From NCBI GenBank assembly GCA_944323775.1, contig CALUTT010000025.1, forward strand, positions 1 through 35,518: a stretch of 35,518 nt of DNA, read 5' to 3'. The notes beneath the pieces were generated by a model, which saw nothing but the letters and a program-made list of their open reading frames with translations, searched no databases and was not told where the DNA came from. Of the stretch, positions 1-8,665 are shown in pieces. This stretch comes from an uncultured Bacteroidales bacterium. GTDB lineage: Bacteria; Bacteroidota; Bacteroidia; Bacteroidales; UBA932. Position 1 is the first letter of the stretch; each line of letters begins with the position of its first letter. Made by a program: the position numbers and the translations under genes.

Positions 1-455
1 AGCCTACCGAGAAGATGTACGAGATGCTGGAACTGGTATGCCCCCTGCTTCCCTGCGGTGCGCCGCGCTATCTTATGGGAGTCGGCACTCCGGCCAACAT
101 CCTTGAGGGCATCGACAGGGGAGTGGACATGTTCGACTGCGTGATGCCTACGCGGAATGCCCGCAACGGCATGCTTTTTACATGGGACGGAGTCATGAAC
201 ATGCGCAATGCCAAGTGGGCGCGGGATTTCGGCGAGATAGACCCGCGGGGGACTTCCTTTGTGGACCACAGGTACAGCAGGGCATACCTGCATCATCTCT
301 TCAAGTCCGGAGAGATGTTCGCGGCAATGCTCGCTACGGAACACAACCTGGCTTTCTATCTCGACCTGGTGACTCAGGCGAGGGCCCATATCGCAGCCGG
401 AGATTTCCACGCATGGAAGTCATCTGCGGTTGAAAATGTCAGCCGCAGGCTGTAG
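1..455 (+). CDS. tgt: Queuine tRNA-ribosyltransferase, C-terminal part (5' end outside window)
   Basis: C-terminal ~150 residues of tRNA-guanine transglycosylase, which exchanges G34 of GUN-anticodon tRNAs for the queuosine precursor base. The reading frame is open from the first full codon at position 3, so the start lies upstream. The conserved stretch DCVMPTRNARNG holds the catalytic-site Asp and the tRNA-contact region, and the family-typical YSRAYLHHL and HNLAFYLDL segments follow. The CxCxxC zinc ligands that bacterial Tgt normally carries just before YSRAY are absent: the aligned stretch reads GTSFVDHRYSRAY, although the later His is kept. From memory other Bacteroidota Tgt proteins share this pattern, so it is probably a lineage trait and not a defect. 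The gene ends 15 bp before the LPS permease gene, suggesting cotranscription. Confidence 0.95.
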   Translation, partial: PTEKMYEMLELVCPLLPCGAPRYLMGVGTPANILEGIDRGVDMFDCVMPTRNARNGMLFTWDGVMNMRNAKWARDFGEIDPRGTSFVDHRYSRAYLHHLFKSGEMFAAMLATEHNLAFYLDLVTQARAHIAAGDFHAWKSSAVENVSRRL

Positions 456-470
456 AGATTCCTTGACCGG

Positions 471-1547
471 ATGAAAAAGATCGACCTGTACATATCACGG
501 AAGTTCATCCTGACTTTCTTCATGTCCCTGTTGCTGATAATAGGGATAGTGATAATATTCGACATATCGGAGAAGATAGGCTATTTCGTGAAGAACAACG
601 CCCCTCTCAAGGCTGTCATCTTCGACTACTACCTGAACTTCATACCGTATTTCGTGAACATGTTCTCGCCCCTGTTCGTCTTCATTACGGTAATCTTCTT
701 CACGTCCAGGATGGCGGCGAACTCCGAGATAATAGCCATACTTTCCGGCGGAATCAGCTATCGCAGGATGCTGATGCCCTATGTCTTCTGCGCAGCGCTG
801 ATCGCGCTGCTCTCGCTGGTGCTCAACCTGTATGTGATACCGAATTCCAATGCGACGAGAATAGAGTTCGAGAGCAAGTACGTCAAGACGTCCAGCACGA
901 CGGTTCGGAATATCCATTATCAGACCGCGCCCGGGCAGTACGTGTACATAGAGTCGTTCAGCCGCTGGAACAATACCGGATACAGATTCACGATAGAGGA
1001 TGTCAGGGACGGCCGCCTTGTCAAGAAGGTAAGCGCCGAGAGCGCCGTGTGGGACAGCACGGCCGCAGGATGGAAACTCAGGAAGGTCTTTACCAGATAC
1101 TATTCCGAAGGCCTGTCGGACAGGGTGGAGTTCCGTGAAAACATTGACACTGTCATAGCTCTGACCATCAAGGACCTGTTCAACAACGAAAAGACGGTCG
1201 AGACGCTGCCTATCAAGGACCTGAACGATCTGATCAGGACCCAGGCGATGCGTGGGGACTCGAATGCTATGTACGCCAAGATCGAGAAGAACAGACGCTA
1301 CGCGCTTCCGTTCTCCGCAATCATACTTACCATAATGGGCGTAAGCCTTTCATCAAGGAAGAAACGCGGCGGAATAGGTTGGAACATAGGCATAGGCATA
1401 GCCCTGGCCTTCTCATATATCCTTTTCCTGCGTTTCAGTGAAATGTTCGTGTATACGGATACACTGCCGCCCGGAATAGCTCTTTGGATTCCGAATGTGC
1501 TGTTTGCGGTGGTCGCGGCAGTCCTGTACAGGCTGGCACCCAAATAA
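471..1547 (+). CDS. lptG: LptF/LptG-family LPS export permease (YjgP/YjgQ)
   Basis: A 358-residue inner-membrane permease of the LptB2FG lipopolysaccharide extractor. Membrane segments are visible near residues 14-35, 55-78 and 100-122. A hydrophilic beta-rich periplasmic region (about 130-260) follows, then three C-terminal segments (about 275-357), which is the LptF/G architecture. The short cytoplasmic loop SSRKKRGG before the last two helices is typical. The start is the ATG 15 bp after tgt. Position immediately after tgt is a common Bacteroidota arrangement. LptF and LptG cannot be separated by eye; the symbol is the customary one for this locus. Confidence 0.85.
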   Translation: MKKIDLYISRKFILTFFMSLLLIIGIVIIFDISEKIGYFVKNNAPLKAVIFDYYLNFIPYFVNMFSPLFVFITVIFFTSRMAANSEIIAILSGGISYRRMLMPYVFCAALIALLSLVLNLYVIPNSNATRIEFESKYVKTSSTTVRNIHYQTAPGQYVYIESFSRWNNTGYRFTIEDVRDGRLVKKVSAESAVWDSTAAGWKLRKVFTRYYSEGLSDRVEFRENIDTVIALTIKDLFNNEKTVETLPIKDLNDLIRTQAMRGDSNAMYAKIEKNRRYALPFSAIILTIMGVSLSSRKKRGGIGWNIGIGIALAFSYILFLRFSEMFVYTDTLPPGIALWIPNVLFAVVAAVLYRLAPK

Positions 1548-1562
1548 ACCAGAGACGACGAT

Positions 1563-1997
1563 ATGAAAGTAAAGGTAATAAATCGCAGCTCCAACGCCCT
1601 TCCGGAGTATGCGACGGCATTTTCCGCCGGGATGGATGTCAGGGCGGACAATTCAGAACCCATTGTGATCCCTCCTCTTGGAAGAGCACTCGTGCCGACT
1701 GGGCTCTTTCTCGAGATACCTTCGGGATACGAAGTGCAGGTACGCCCCCGCAGCGGCCTTGCCGCAAAAAAGGGAGTCACCGTACTGAATGCGCCGGGGA
1801 CAATCGATTCGGACTACCGTGGAGAGGTGTGCGTGATACTTGTTAATCTCGGAAGCGAGGACTTTGTCGTGGAAAGGGGCGAGAGGATAGCACAGCTTGT
1901 GCTTGCCCGTCACGAAACGATAGAATGGGAATGCGCGGGCAGCCTTTCCGGATCGGAACGCGGCGAAGGCGGATTCGGAAGTACTGGCTCGAAGTAA
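1563..1997 (+). CDS. dut: Deoxyuridine 5'-triphosphate nucleotidohydrolase (dUTPase)
   Basis: A 144-residue trimeric dUTPase hydrolysing dUTP to dUMP and pyrophosphate, which keeps uracil out of DNA and feeds dTMP synthesis. All five family motifs are visible in order: [24 protein letters not shown] (with the catalytic Asp and the Tyr that gates uracil), ERIAQLV, and the Gly-rich C-terminal arm [11 protein letters not shown] that closes over the nucleotide. Length is normal for the family. The start ATG lies 15 bp after the permease stop, so it is probably in the same transcript, with murF 20 bp further on. Confidence 0.97.
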   Translation: MKVKVINRSSNALPEYATAFSAGMDVRADNSEPIVIPPLGRALVPTGLFLEIPSGYEVQVRPRSGLAAKKGVTVLNAPGTIDSDYRGEVCVILVNLGSEDFVVERGERIAQLVLARHETIEWECAGSLSGSERGEGGFGSTGSK

Positions 1998-2017
1998 TCA
2001 CAGGAGAATTGAAGCAT

Positions 2018-3373
2018 ATGGATATCGCTGAACTTTACGGGATTTTTTCATCCTGTGGCTGCAGGGTGGCTACCGACAGCCGCAAGATCGAGGGCGGAGA
2101 ACTGTTCTTCGCACTGAAGGGAGAGAATTTTGACGGGAACGACTATGCCCTCAAGGCTCTGGGGAACGGGGCTGCATGGGCGGTTGTCGATACTGACCGT
2201 ATATCCGGAGACAGGGTCATCAGGGTCGCGGACTGTCTTCAGACCCTTGGCGCCCTGGCGGCTTTCCACCGCACGCATGTCGCCGGCGGCAACCTGAAGG
2301 TTATTGCTCTGACCGGGACCAACGGCAAGACCACGACCAAGAATCTCATTTCCCTGGTGCTCGGCACCAGGTATCGGGTGACTGCCACGCAAGGCAATCT
2401 AAACAATGATATCGGTGTGCCGCTGTCGGTGCTCTCTGTTCGTGAGGACACTCAGATTGCCGTCATTGAAATGGGTGCAAGCCATCCGGACGACATCGAG
2501 AAACTTGTACGGGTCTGCATGCCGGACTACGGGCTTGTGACCAATGTCGGCAAGGCCCACCTTCAGGGCTTCGGCTCTCTGGAGGGTGTGCTTGAGGCCA
2601 AGACGGCTCTGTACCGCTACCTCGGAGCGCACAGGGGGTCCCTGATATTCCTTAACGAGGATGACCCCATGCTGAGGCAGAGGGCTGCACTGGAGCCGTG
2701 CCACTGTTTCGGATACGGCCTTGAATACCAGCATGCCAGCGTGCTTCCCGTGGATGGGATGCATCCTTTCCTGAGGCTCTCTCTGGACGGCCGGACTGTC
2801 AGCACCAAACTGGTCGGCTCCTACAATGCCGACAATGTACTCGCAGCGATAGCCGTAGGGGACTATTTCGGTGTGCCCAGGGACGAGTCAGTGGCCGCGA
2901 TAGAGAGTTTCGAGCCCGGGAACAAGCGCTCGCAGATGCTCCGCACAGACAGGAATGTGCTTATCGTGGATGCATATAACGCAAACCCCTCTTCCATGGA
3001 GGCGGCCCTGAAGAATTTCGCGTCGGCGGTTTCGGAGCGCAAGCTCGCGCTGCTCGGAGAGATGCGCGAGCTCGGGGCGGACTCCCTCGGGGAGCACGCC
3101 CGCGTGCTGCGCACGCTGCGCTCCCTGGATATCCCTGCGATCCTGGCCGGCGAACAGTTCCGCCTGGCTCTGGACGATTGCGGATTCAGGTATACGGCGA
3201 TACTCCCTGACGGAAGCGCCGGGAGTGGGCCAGGAGACTCACGGGACTTCATCTGGGCGCCTGATTCACCTTCTATCGCCGCATTTCTCCATGCGAATCC
3301 CGTGAGCGGGACCTTGATACTTGTAAAAGGTTCCCGGGGCGTGGAGATGGAAAAGGTGATCCCTTCCCTGTAG
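2018..3373 (+). CDS. murF: UDP-N-acetylmuramoyl-tripeptide--D-alanyl-D-alanine ligase
   Basis: Last cytoplasmic amino-acid ligase of peptidoglycan precursor synthesis, adding D-Ala-D-Ala to UDP-MurNAc-tripeptide. At 451 residues it has the usual MurF length. The Mur-ligase P-loop GTNGKTTTK is at residues 100-108, followed by QGNLNNDIGVPL, which distinguishes MurF from other Mur ligases, and VIEMGASHPDDI. The C-terminal domain contains VDAYNANPSSMEAAL. The frame is open upstream to 1925 inside dut, but the ATG at 2018, preceded by AGGAG at 2002-2006 and starting just where homology begins (MDIAELYGIF), is the supported start. It closes the tgt-lptG-dut-murF run. Confidence 0.96.
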   Translation: MDIAELYGIFSSCGCRVATDSRKIEGGELFFALKGENFDGNDYALKALGNGAAWAVVDTDRISGDRVIRVADCLQTLGALAAFHRTHVAGGNLKVIALTGTNGKTTTKNLISLVLGTRYRVTATQGNLNNDIGVPLSVLSVREDTQIAVIEMGASHPDDIEKLVRVCMPDYGLVTNVGKAHLQGFGSLEGVLEAKTALYRYLGAHRGSLIFLNEDDPMLRQRAALEPCHCFGYGLEYQHASVLPVDGMHPFLRLSLDGRTVSTKLVGSYNADNVLAAIAVGDYFGVPRDESVAAIESFEPGNKRSQMLRTDRNVLIVDAYNANPSSMEAALKNFASAVSERKLALLGEMRELGADSLGEHARVLRTLRSLDIPAILAGEQFRLALDDCGFRYTAILPDGSAGSGPGDSRDFIWAPDSPSIAAFLHANPVSGTLILVKGSRGVEMEKVIPSL

Positions 3374-3407
3374 GCCCTCCTCCCGCCTCTGCTATCCGTA
3401 TTAAACA

Positions 3408-3466
3408 TCTTTACAATCTGTGTAAAGATTCTTTACAGAGAGCAGTCTTTCGGTTTCTCGTAAAGT
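3408..3466. promoter_or_regulatory. Cluster of TCTTTACA/TGTAAAGA inverted repeats upstream of the efflux operon
   Basis: Three exact copies of an 8-mer occur within 30 bp in alternating orientation: TCTTTACA at 3408-3415, TGTAAAGA at 3421-3428 and TCTTTACA at 3430-3437. A diverged fourth, CGTAAAGT, lies at 3459-3466. The first and second form an inverted pair with a 5-nt gap, the second and third a pair with a 1-nt gap. The cluster lies between murF and the tolC-type gene, where the promoter of the efflux operon should be. Reading it as a regulator binding array is inference; overlapping alternative RNA hairpins are another possibility. Confidence 0.5.
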
Positions 3467-3476
3467 ATTGACAGAT

Positions 3477-3508
3477 AACATCTTGCGTGTTGTGGCACGC
3501 AAGATGTT
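3477..3508 (+). terminator. Perfect 13-bp hairpin: murF-run terminator or efflux-operon leader stem-loop
   Basis: AACATCTTGCGTG (3477-3489) and its exact reverse complement (3496-3508) enclose the 6-nt loop TTGTGG. It sits 104 bp after murF and 54 bp before the tolC start. What follows, TTCCATATTG, is only weakly T-rich, so it is a poor intrinsic terminator on the plus strand. It could instead be a 5' leader structure or a large operator. Confidence 0.5.
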
Positions 3509-3561
3509 TCCATATTGTGCGGCGATGGTCCGAAATACAGCCCGTTGCCATAGAACAGAAT

Positions 3562-4938
3562 ATGGAGTTTCATAAGAGAGTGTCATTAACAGGAGCGTCA
3601 GTCGTGGCGCTGCTGGTGTCCGTCAGCCTCGCGGGGGAGGAACCCCGGGTCTATACGCTGAAGGACTGCATGGAATATGCCGTCGAGAGTTCGGCCGACA
3701 TGCGGATACGCAAGACGGAGGAGGATGACGAGCGGATAGCCAGGAGGGACGCCATCCTACAGGCATTCACGCCGCAGGTCAGCGCCTATGCCTATGCGTA
3801 TTCCAATTTCGGAAGGACCGTCGACCCCGAGACCAACACATACATATCGACCACATCCTTCAACAATGCGTACTCGCTCAGCGCGGGGATAGTGCTGTTC
3901 GACGGCTTCAGCGCCGTCAACAACATGAGGATTGCAAGGACAGCCCAGGCGATGGGCTACAGCAAGGAGGCGCAGCTCAGGGACAAGATATGCCTTGCCA
4001 CGATGGAGGCGTACTGCAATGTCGTCTATTATACCCGTCTTTCCGAAATCATCGGGGCTCAGGTCGAGACGGCTTCCCAGACTCTCGACCTGGTGGTCAG
4101 GCAGGAAGAACTTGGAATCAAGGGATATGCTGACGTGGTCCAGGCCAGGGCAGATGCCGCCGACATGGAATACCGCAAGGTCGAGGCCGACAACAACCTC
4201 AAGGACGCCGTCATAGTGCTCAAGGACGTGATGTTCTGGCCTCTGGACGAGGACCTGCAGATCGACATGTCCATTGCAGACGGCATGCTTGCCCCCTCGG
4301 GAGTCTCCGGCACGGACTCGTTGTCCGTCATCATAGAGACGGCGAAGAACAACGTGCCTGCATTGCAGATTGCCAGAGGCGACTTGCAGACTGCCCAGTT
4401 CAGGCTGAACACGGCAAGATGGCAGACAGTTCCGAGCCTTAGCATTTCAGGAGGGTGGAGTACAAGCTACTATACATATCCAGGCCAGAAGGGGTATGTG
4501 CCGACACCTTTCTGGACTCAGTTCAGCGACAACAGCGGAAGGTACTTGCAGCTGTCTCTGAGCATCCCCATTTTCGACCGTCTGTCCAGACGTTCCGACA
4601 TTGCAAGGAAAAGGAACGAGTATGTCAGGGCTGAAACGGAACTTGAACGCAAGGAGAGGGAGGTCGAGGCTGAAGTCATGAGGGCGGTTCAGGACAGGGA
4701 CGGAGCCATGGCCGCATTCATGCAGGCAGACAAACGTGCCCAGGTCCAGAAGGAAGCCTTTGAGCTTAACTCAAAGAAACTCGAGCAGGGGCTCATCTCT
4801 GCCATCGAGTACAAGACATCGTCCGAACAGTACCTCGCCGCCATGGCGGAAAGGCTGAACGCATTGCTCAAGTACGGCATCAAGAACAGGGTGGTGGCTT
4901 ATTATGCCGGCACCGGTTATCTGCAGCAGGAATATTGA
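3562..4938 (+). CDS. TolC-family outer membrane efflux channel
   Basis: A 458-residue outer-membrane channel subunit for the tripartite exporter encoded by the next four genes. A signal peptide is visible at residues 1-25 (KR, then a hydrophobic run, cleavage near SLA-GEE). Two outer-membrane-efflux repeats follow: the first contains YTLKDCMEYAVE and a beta-hairpin around SFNNAYSLSAGIVLFDGFS, the second has RYLQLSLSIPIFDRLSRRSD. Long heptad-rich helices lie between them, as in TolC. The frame is open back to a GTG at 3487, but that would place charged residues ahead of the signal peptide and cover the hairpin, so the ATG at 3562 is preferred. The adaptor gene follows after 20 bp. Confidence 0.92.
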   Translation: MEFHKRVSLTGASVVALLVSVSLAGEEPRVYTLKDCMEYAVESSADMRIRKTEEDDERIARRDAILQAFTPQVSAYAYAYSNFGRTVDPETNTYISTTSFNNAYSLSAGIVLFDGFSAVNNMRIARTAQAMGYSKEAQLRDKICLATMEAYCNVVYYTRLSEIIGAQVETASQTLDLVVRQEELGIKGYADVVQARADAADMEYRKVEADNNLKDAVIVLKDVMFWPLDEDLQIDMSIADGMLAPSGVSGTDSLSVIIETAKNNVPALQIARGDLQTAQFRLNTARWQTVPSLSISGGWSTSYYTYPGQKGYVPTPFWTQFSDNSGRYLQLSLSIPIFDRLSRRSDIARKRNEYVRAETELERKEREVEAEVMRAVQDRDGAMAAFMQADKRAQVQKEAFELNSKKLEQGLISAIEYKTSSEQYLAAMAERLNALLKYGIKNRVVAYYAGTGYLQQEY

Positions 4939-4958
4939 AAATAAGGAATCAAGAACAT

Positions 4959-6224
4959 ATGGACAAGGTTATTGAAAAGAAGAAGGGTATTTCCAGGGCA
5001 TTCACCCGCAAGGCGTTGCCTTGGTGGGGTGCGGCGATCGCGCTCGCGCTGACCATATGGCTTATCGTGCGTCCGGACCAATCCGTGCTCAGGGTAGACT
5101 CCGCCACGCTGAGGTTTTCGGATGTGGTTTCGGGTGAATTCAACGACTACATACGCATAAGCGGCCAGGTGCAGCCGATGACAACCATACAGCTGAGCCC
5201 TCTTGAGGGCGGAGTGGTCGAGGAAATAATGAAGGAAGAGGGCAGCCACGTGCGTAAAGGAGACGAGATACTGAGGCTGAGCAACCAGAATCTCGACATG
5301 CAGATCCTCAATTCGGAAGCCGAGCTTGCCGAGAAGGAGAATCTGCTGCGCAACACGATGATATCGATGGAGCAGCAGAAGCTCAGCGTCAGGCAGGAGA
5401 GGATGCAGCTGCAGATTGATGTCAGGAGAGCGAAGAGGGCGTACGAGCAGCAGAAGGCCCTCTATGAGGACAGGCTGGTAGCCAAAGAGGAATGGCTGAA
5501 GGCTGAAGAAGACTACACGCTCGCGAAAGACAAGCTGGAACTCGTCACTGAACGTGAAATCCAGGACAGCCTGTACAGAAGCGTGCAGATTGACCAGATG
5601 GAGACAAGTCTGGAGAGCATGAAGCTGAACATGCAGATGATACGCAAGAGAAAGGATGATCTGACCATAACATCTCCTATAGACGGAGAGCTCGGACTGC
5701 TGGACGCAGTGCTGGGCGAGTCCATCTCGGCCGGGTCCAGGATCGGCCAGATCAATGACCTGAGCAGCTACAAGATTGAAGCCCAGATAGACGAGCATTA
5801 CATCGACAGGGTGACGGAAGGGCTTGCCGCGGATTTCGAGAGGCAGGGAGAGACCTTCCATGCAGTGATCAGGAAAGTCTATCCTGAAGTGCGCGACGGC
5901 AAGTTCAAGGCTGACTTCAAGCTGACCGGCAGACAGCCGGACAATATGAGGACAGGCCAGACCTGCTATCTCAACCTGCAGCTCGGACAGCCGGAGGAAG
6001 CCGTGATGATCGAGAGGGGGACTTTCTACCAGCAGACCGGAGGACGATGGATCTATGTGGTTTCACCGGACGGATCGAGGGCCGAGAAGCGTGAAATCAG
6101 AATAGGCAGGCAGAACCCCCAGTACTATGAAGTGCTGGACGGTCTCGAGCCGGGCGAGAAGGTCATCGTATCCGGGTACGACAATTTCGGAGACAACGAC
6201 GTGCTTCTGTTCAAGGACAGATAG
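4959..6224 (+). CDS. HlyD/RND-type periplasmic adaptor (membrane fusion protein)
   Basis: A 421-residue adaptor linking the inner-membrane ABC permease to the TolC-like channel. One N-terminal membrane anchor (about residues 22-38) follows a basic cytoplasmic tail. Next come a lipoyl-type half (IQLSPLEGGVVEEIMKEEG), a long charged coiled-coil hairpin (about 100-225), the second lipoyl half (ITSPIDGELG), and a beta-barrel and membrane-proximal region ending GLEPGEKVIVSGYDNFGDND. The ATG at 4959 has AAGGA 11 nt upstream; a TTG at 4935 overlapping the tolC stop is a less likely alternative. Substrate cannot be inferred. Confidence 0.9.
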   Translation: MDKVIEKKKGISRAFTRKALPWWGAAIALALTIWLIVRPDQSVLRVDSATLRFSDVVSGEFNDYIRISGQVQPMTTIQLSPLEGGVVEEIMKEEGSHVRKGDEILRLSNQNLDMQILNSEAELAEKENLLRNTMISMEQQKLSVRQERMQLQIDVRRAKRAYEQQKALYEDRLVAKEEWLKAEEDYTLAKDKLELVTEREIQDSLYRSVQIDQMETSLESMKLNMQMIRKRKDDLTITSPIDGELGLLDAVLGESISAGSRIGQINDLSSYKIEAQIDEHYIDRVTEGLAADFERQGETFHAVIRKVYPEVRDGKFKADFKLTGRQPDNMRTGQTCYLNLQLGQPEEAVMIERGTFYQQTGGRWIYVVSPDGSRAEKREIRIGRQNPQYYEVLDGLEPGEKVIVSGYDNFGDNDVLLFKDR

Positions 6225-6263
6225 ACCGGCAGGTATTGTTTTATTTTAGGTATTACAAGGTAT

Positions 6264-8612
6264 ATGATTCCAAGATTCAGCAGAAACAGGATATTCCCCA
6301 CAGTCCTGAATGTGACAGGTCTTACGCTGGCTTTCTCAGTGTTCATGATACTTTCGGTCCAGGTAGCTTATGATACCGGATACGACTTGAACTATCCTGA
6401 TGCGGGCAAGATAGTGCGCATGGAATATTCAGACCCGACGAGTCCGGGTATATATTCCGTCCATCTGTCAAGGCCTGTGATCGAGTATGTCAAGAGCAAC
6501 ATCCCTGAGGCCGAAGCCGTGTCGTGCTACAATTACTACAAGGGCTCTCAGATTTCGATGGTCGAGGAAGGATCTGACGGGTCGGGAATAACACTCAGGA
6601 TTGCTGCGAGTGACTTTGACCTGCTGAATGTGTTTCCGTTCAGCATTGTAGAGGGTGACACTTCGGCGTTCCATGCTCCGATGACAGCGATTATATCTGA
6701 GAAAGGCGCCAGGAAGCTCTTCGGCGAGAGTTCCCCTGTCGGCAAGGCGGTCAGGGAGGACTATCCAGGGTCGAATCCTTACCGTATCGTGGCGGTGTAC
6801 AGGGATTTTCCTGACAATTCGAGCGTGGACAACGAGATTATTGTCAATCTCGGCAATACCAACATGGAAGACTGGTCGGAGTGGAGTTTCACATGTTACA
6901 TGAAGCTTGTCTCCAGGGACGTGTCGTCTGAGACTCTGGACCAGATAAAGTCGCTCATGTATGGAGAGAGTATGTCCGAGGGGGCTGATGTCAGGTTTGT
7001 CCCCCTGCATGACGCCTATTTCGAGAAGGACGTCCGCTCGGACAACATGGCCAAGGGCAACCTCACGTCTACCATAGCCCTGATGAGCATTTCGGTACTT
7101 GTACTGGTCATAGCGATAATCAACTTCATAAATCTTGCGATGGCCTCGACCCAGTTCACCATCAAGGGCATAAACACCAGAAGGGTGCTGGGCTCGACAC
7201 GTTCGCGCGAGATTGCACGACAGCTTGCCGGGGCGCTGGTGCTCGTGCTTGTCTCGTTCGCTCTGAGCGTCGCCGTAATGTCTGTCGTCGCGACTTCGTC
7301 ATTTGCCTCGTATGTGTCCGGGTCGCTGAAGGTGGCCGACAACATACCGGTCCTCCTGACCGGTCTGGGAGTCGCGGTGCTCACCGCCATTGTGTCCGGG
7401 ATACTGCCCGCAAGGTACAGTACGTCCTTCAATCCTGCACTGGTCCTGAAGGGGTCCTTCTCGCTGTCGGCGAGCGGACGCAGGCTGCGCACGGTGCTTG
7501 TAGGTTTCCAGTACATGGTGTCATTCGTGCTGATTCTCTGTGCCCTTTTCATAACAGTCCAGATCAGGTATATGAAAGGCCATGACATGGGCTTCGACCG
7601 CGACAACGTCCTGGAATTCTACGTAAGCGACAGGATAGGCGAGAGCCGCGAGACGTTGAAGCAGATGCTTATGGATGATCCCGACATCGAGGACGTCACC
7701 TTTGCGGGGAACAGTCTTGTGTCCATGAGCACGATGGGATGGGGACGTGCGTACCAGGGAGAAAGGGTCCAGATGGACTGCATTCCCGTTGACCGCAATT
7801 TCATTTCGTTCTTCGGCATGTCGATAAGCCAGGGCCGTGATTTCAACGAGACGGATGACCTGAATCCGGCAGGGACTTTCATAGTGAACGAGGCTTTCAT
7901 GGAGAAATATCCTTTTCTGAGGGTAGGACTCAAGTTTACCGGCCATCAGAGTGACGACATGCCGGCCGAGATTGTCGGCGTGGTCAGGAACTTCAACTAC
8001 CTGCCTCTGCAGTATGGCATCTCGCCGCTCGTACTGTATGACTTCGGCTCCGACCCGTGGTGGCCTCTGACAGTAGGCTATGCCAGGGTCAACCCCGCCA
8101 AGGCAAAGGAGGCGGCAGACTTCATCCGCTCCAAGTGCCAGGAACTCGATCCTACATTCGACGTGTCGAACATGGGCCTGGGTTTCATGGATGAGGGCAT
8201 AGGCCGTCTGTACGAAAGCGAGGACCATCTGAACAGGCTGATTACCACTGCGGCCCTGATCTCCCTTCTGATATCTATAGTCGGCATCCTCGGTCTCGTG
8301 TATTTCGAGACCCAGTTCCGGAGAAAGGAAATAGCGCTGCGCAGGGTGCACGGTGCCCAGGTGAACGAGATACTCCTGATGATCAACCGCTACTATCTGA
8401 TTATCACAGCCTTCTGTTTCGCCGTAGCCGTTCCTGTCTCAGTGTGCATAATGCGGATGTGGGTGTCAGGATTCACATATCAGAGCAGGATCCCTGTGTG
8501 GATCTTCCTTGGCGCACTGCTGTCAGTGAGCATCGTTACGACAGTGACCGTCACACTCGAGTGCCGCAGGACGGCGCTTCTCAATCCGGCTGAATCCCTG
8601 AGGAATGAATGA
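6264..8612 (+). CDS. MacB/FtsX-like ABC transporter permease (first of two)
   Basis: A 782-residue permease with duplicated architecture. A TM helix (about residues 13-32) leads into a MacB-type periplasmic domain and three TM helices (about 275-390). A linking TM (QYMVSFVLILCALFITVQI) leads into a second periplasmic domain and three C-terminal helices, ending in the family signature LLNPAESLRNE. Conserved FtsX-domain segments are visible (INFINLAMASTQFTIKGINTRRVLGSTR and RKEIALRRVHGA). It carries no ATPase domain; the partner ATPase is encoded next. The ATG at 6264 follows AAGG. With the second permease it probably forms an asymmetric heterodimer, exporting through the adaptor and TolC-like channel encoded upstream. 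Confidence 0.9.
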   Translation: MIPRFSRNRIFPTVLNVTGLTLAFSVFMILSVQVAYDTGYDLNYPDAGKIVRMEYSDPTSPGIYSVHLSRPVIEYVKSNIPEAEAVSCYNYYKGSQISMVEEGSDGSGITLRIAASDFDLLNVFPFSIVEGDTSAFHAPMTAIISEKGARKLFGESSPVGKAVREDYPGSNPYRIVAVYRDFPDNSSVDNEIIVNLGNTNMEDWSEWSFTCYMKLVSRDVSSETLDQIKSLMYGESMSEGADVRFVPLHDAYFEKDVRSDNMAKGNLTSTIALMSISVLVLVIAIINFINLAMASTQFTIKGINTRRVLGSTRSREIARQLAGALVLVLVSFALSVAVMSVVATSSFASYVSGSLKVADNIPVLLTGLGVAVLTAIVSGILPARYSTSFNPALVLKGSFSLSASGRRLRTVLVGFQYMVSFVLILCALFITVQIRYMKGHDMGFDRDNVLEFYVSDRIGESRETLKQMLMDDPDIEDVTFAGNSLVSMSTMGWGRAYQGERVQMDCIPVDRNFISFFGMSISQGRDFNETDDLNPAGTFIVNEAFMEKYPFLRVGLKFTGHQSDDMPAEIVGVVRNFNYLPLQYGISPLVLYDFGSDPWWPLTVGYARVNPAKAKEAADFIRSKCQELDPTFDVSNMGLGFMDEGIGRLYESEDHLNRLITTAALISLLISIVGILGLVYFETQFRRKEIALRRVHGAQVNEILLMINRYYLIITAFCFAVAVPVSVCIMRMWVSGFTYQSRIPVWIFLGALLSVSIVTTVTVTLECRRTALLNPAESLRNE

Positions 8613-8665
8613 TCCGGACATCGGCAATTGACAATTAATACAAATAACAATAAAAATAAAGGATT

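Noticed and set aside
3487-3561. GTG start extending the TolC-like protein upstream
   Set aside because: It would put about 25 charged residues before a clear signal peptide and run through the 13-bp hairpin.
4917-5861. 314-codon minus-strand frame across the tolC/adaptor junction
   Set aside because: His/Leu/Gln-rich shadow translation of the adaptor's coiled coil; no recognisable protein.
8613-8665. AATTG-A-CAATT dyad and A-rich stretch before the ABC ATPase gene as an internal promoter
   Set aside because: The dyad is only 5 bp and the A-rich sequence is typical of Bacteroidota translation-initiation regions; no TAnnTTTG box is present.
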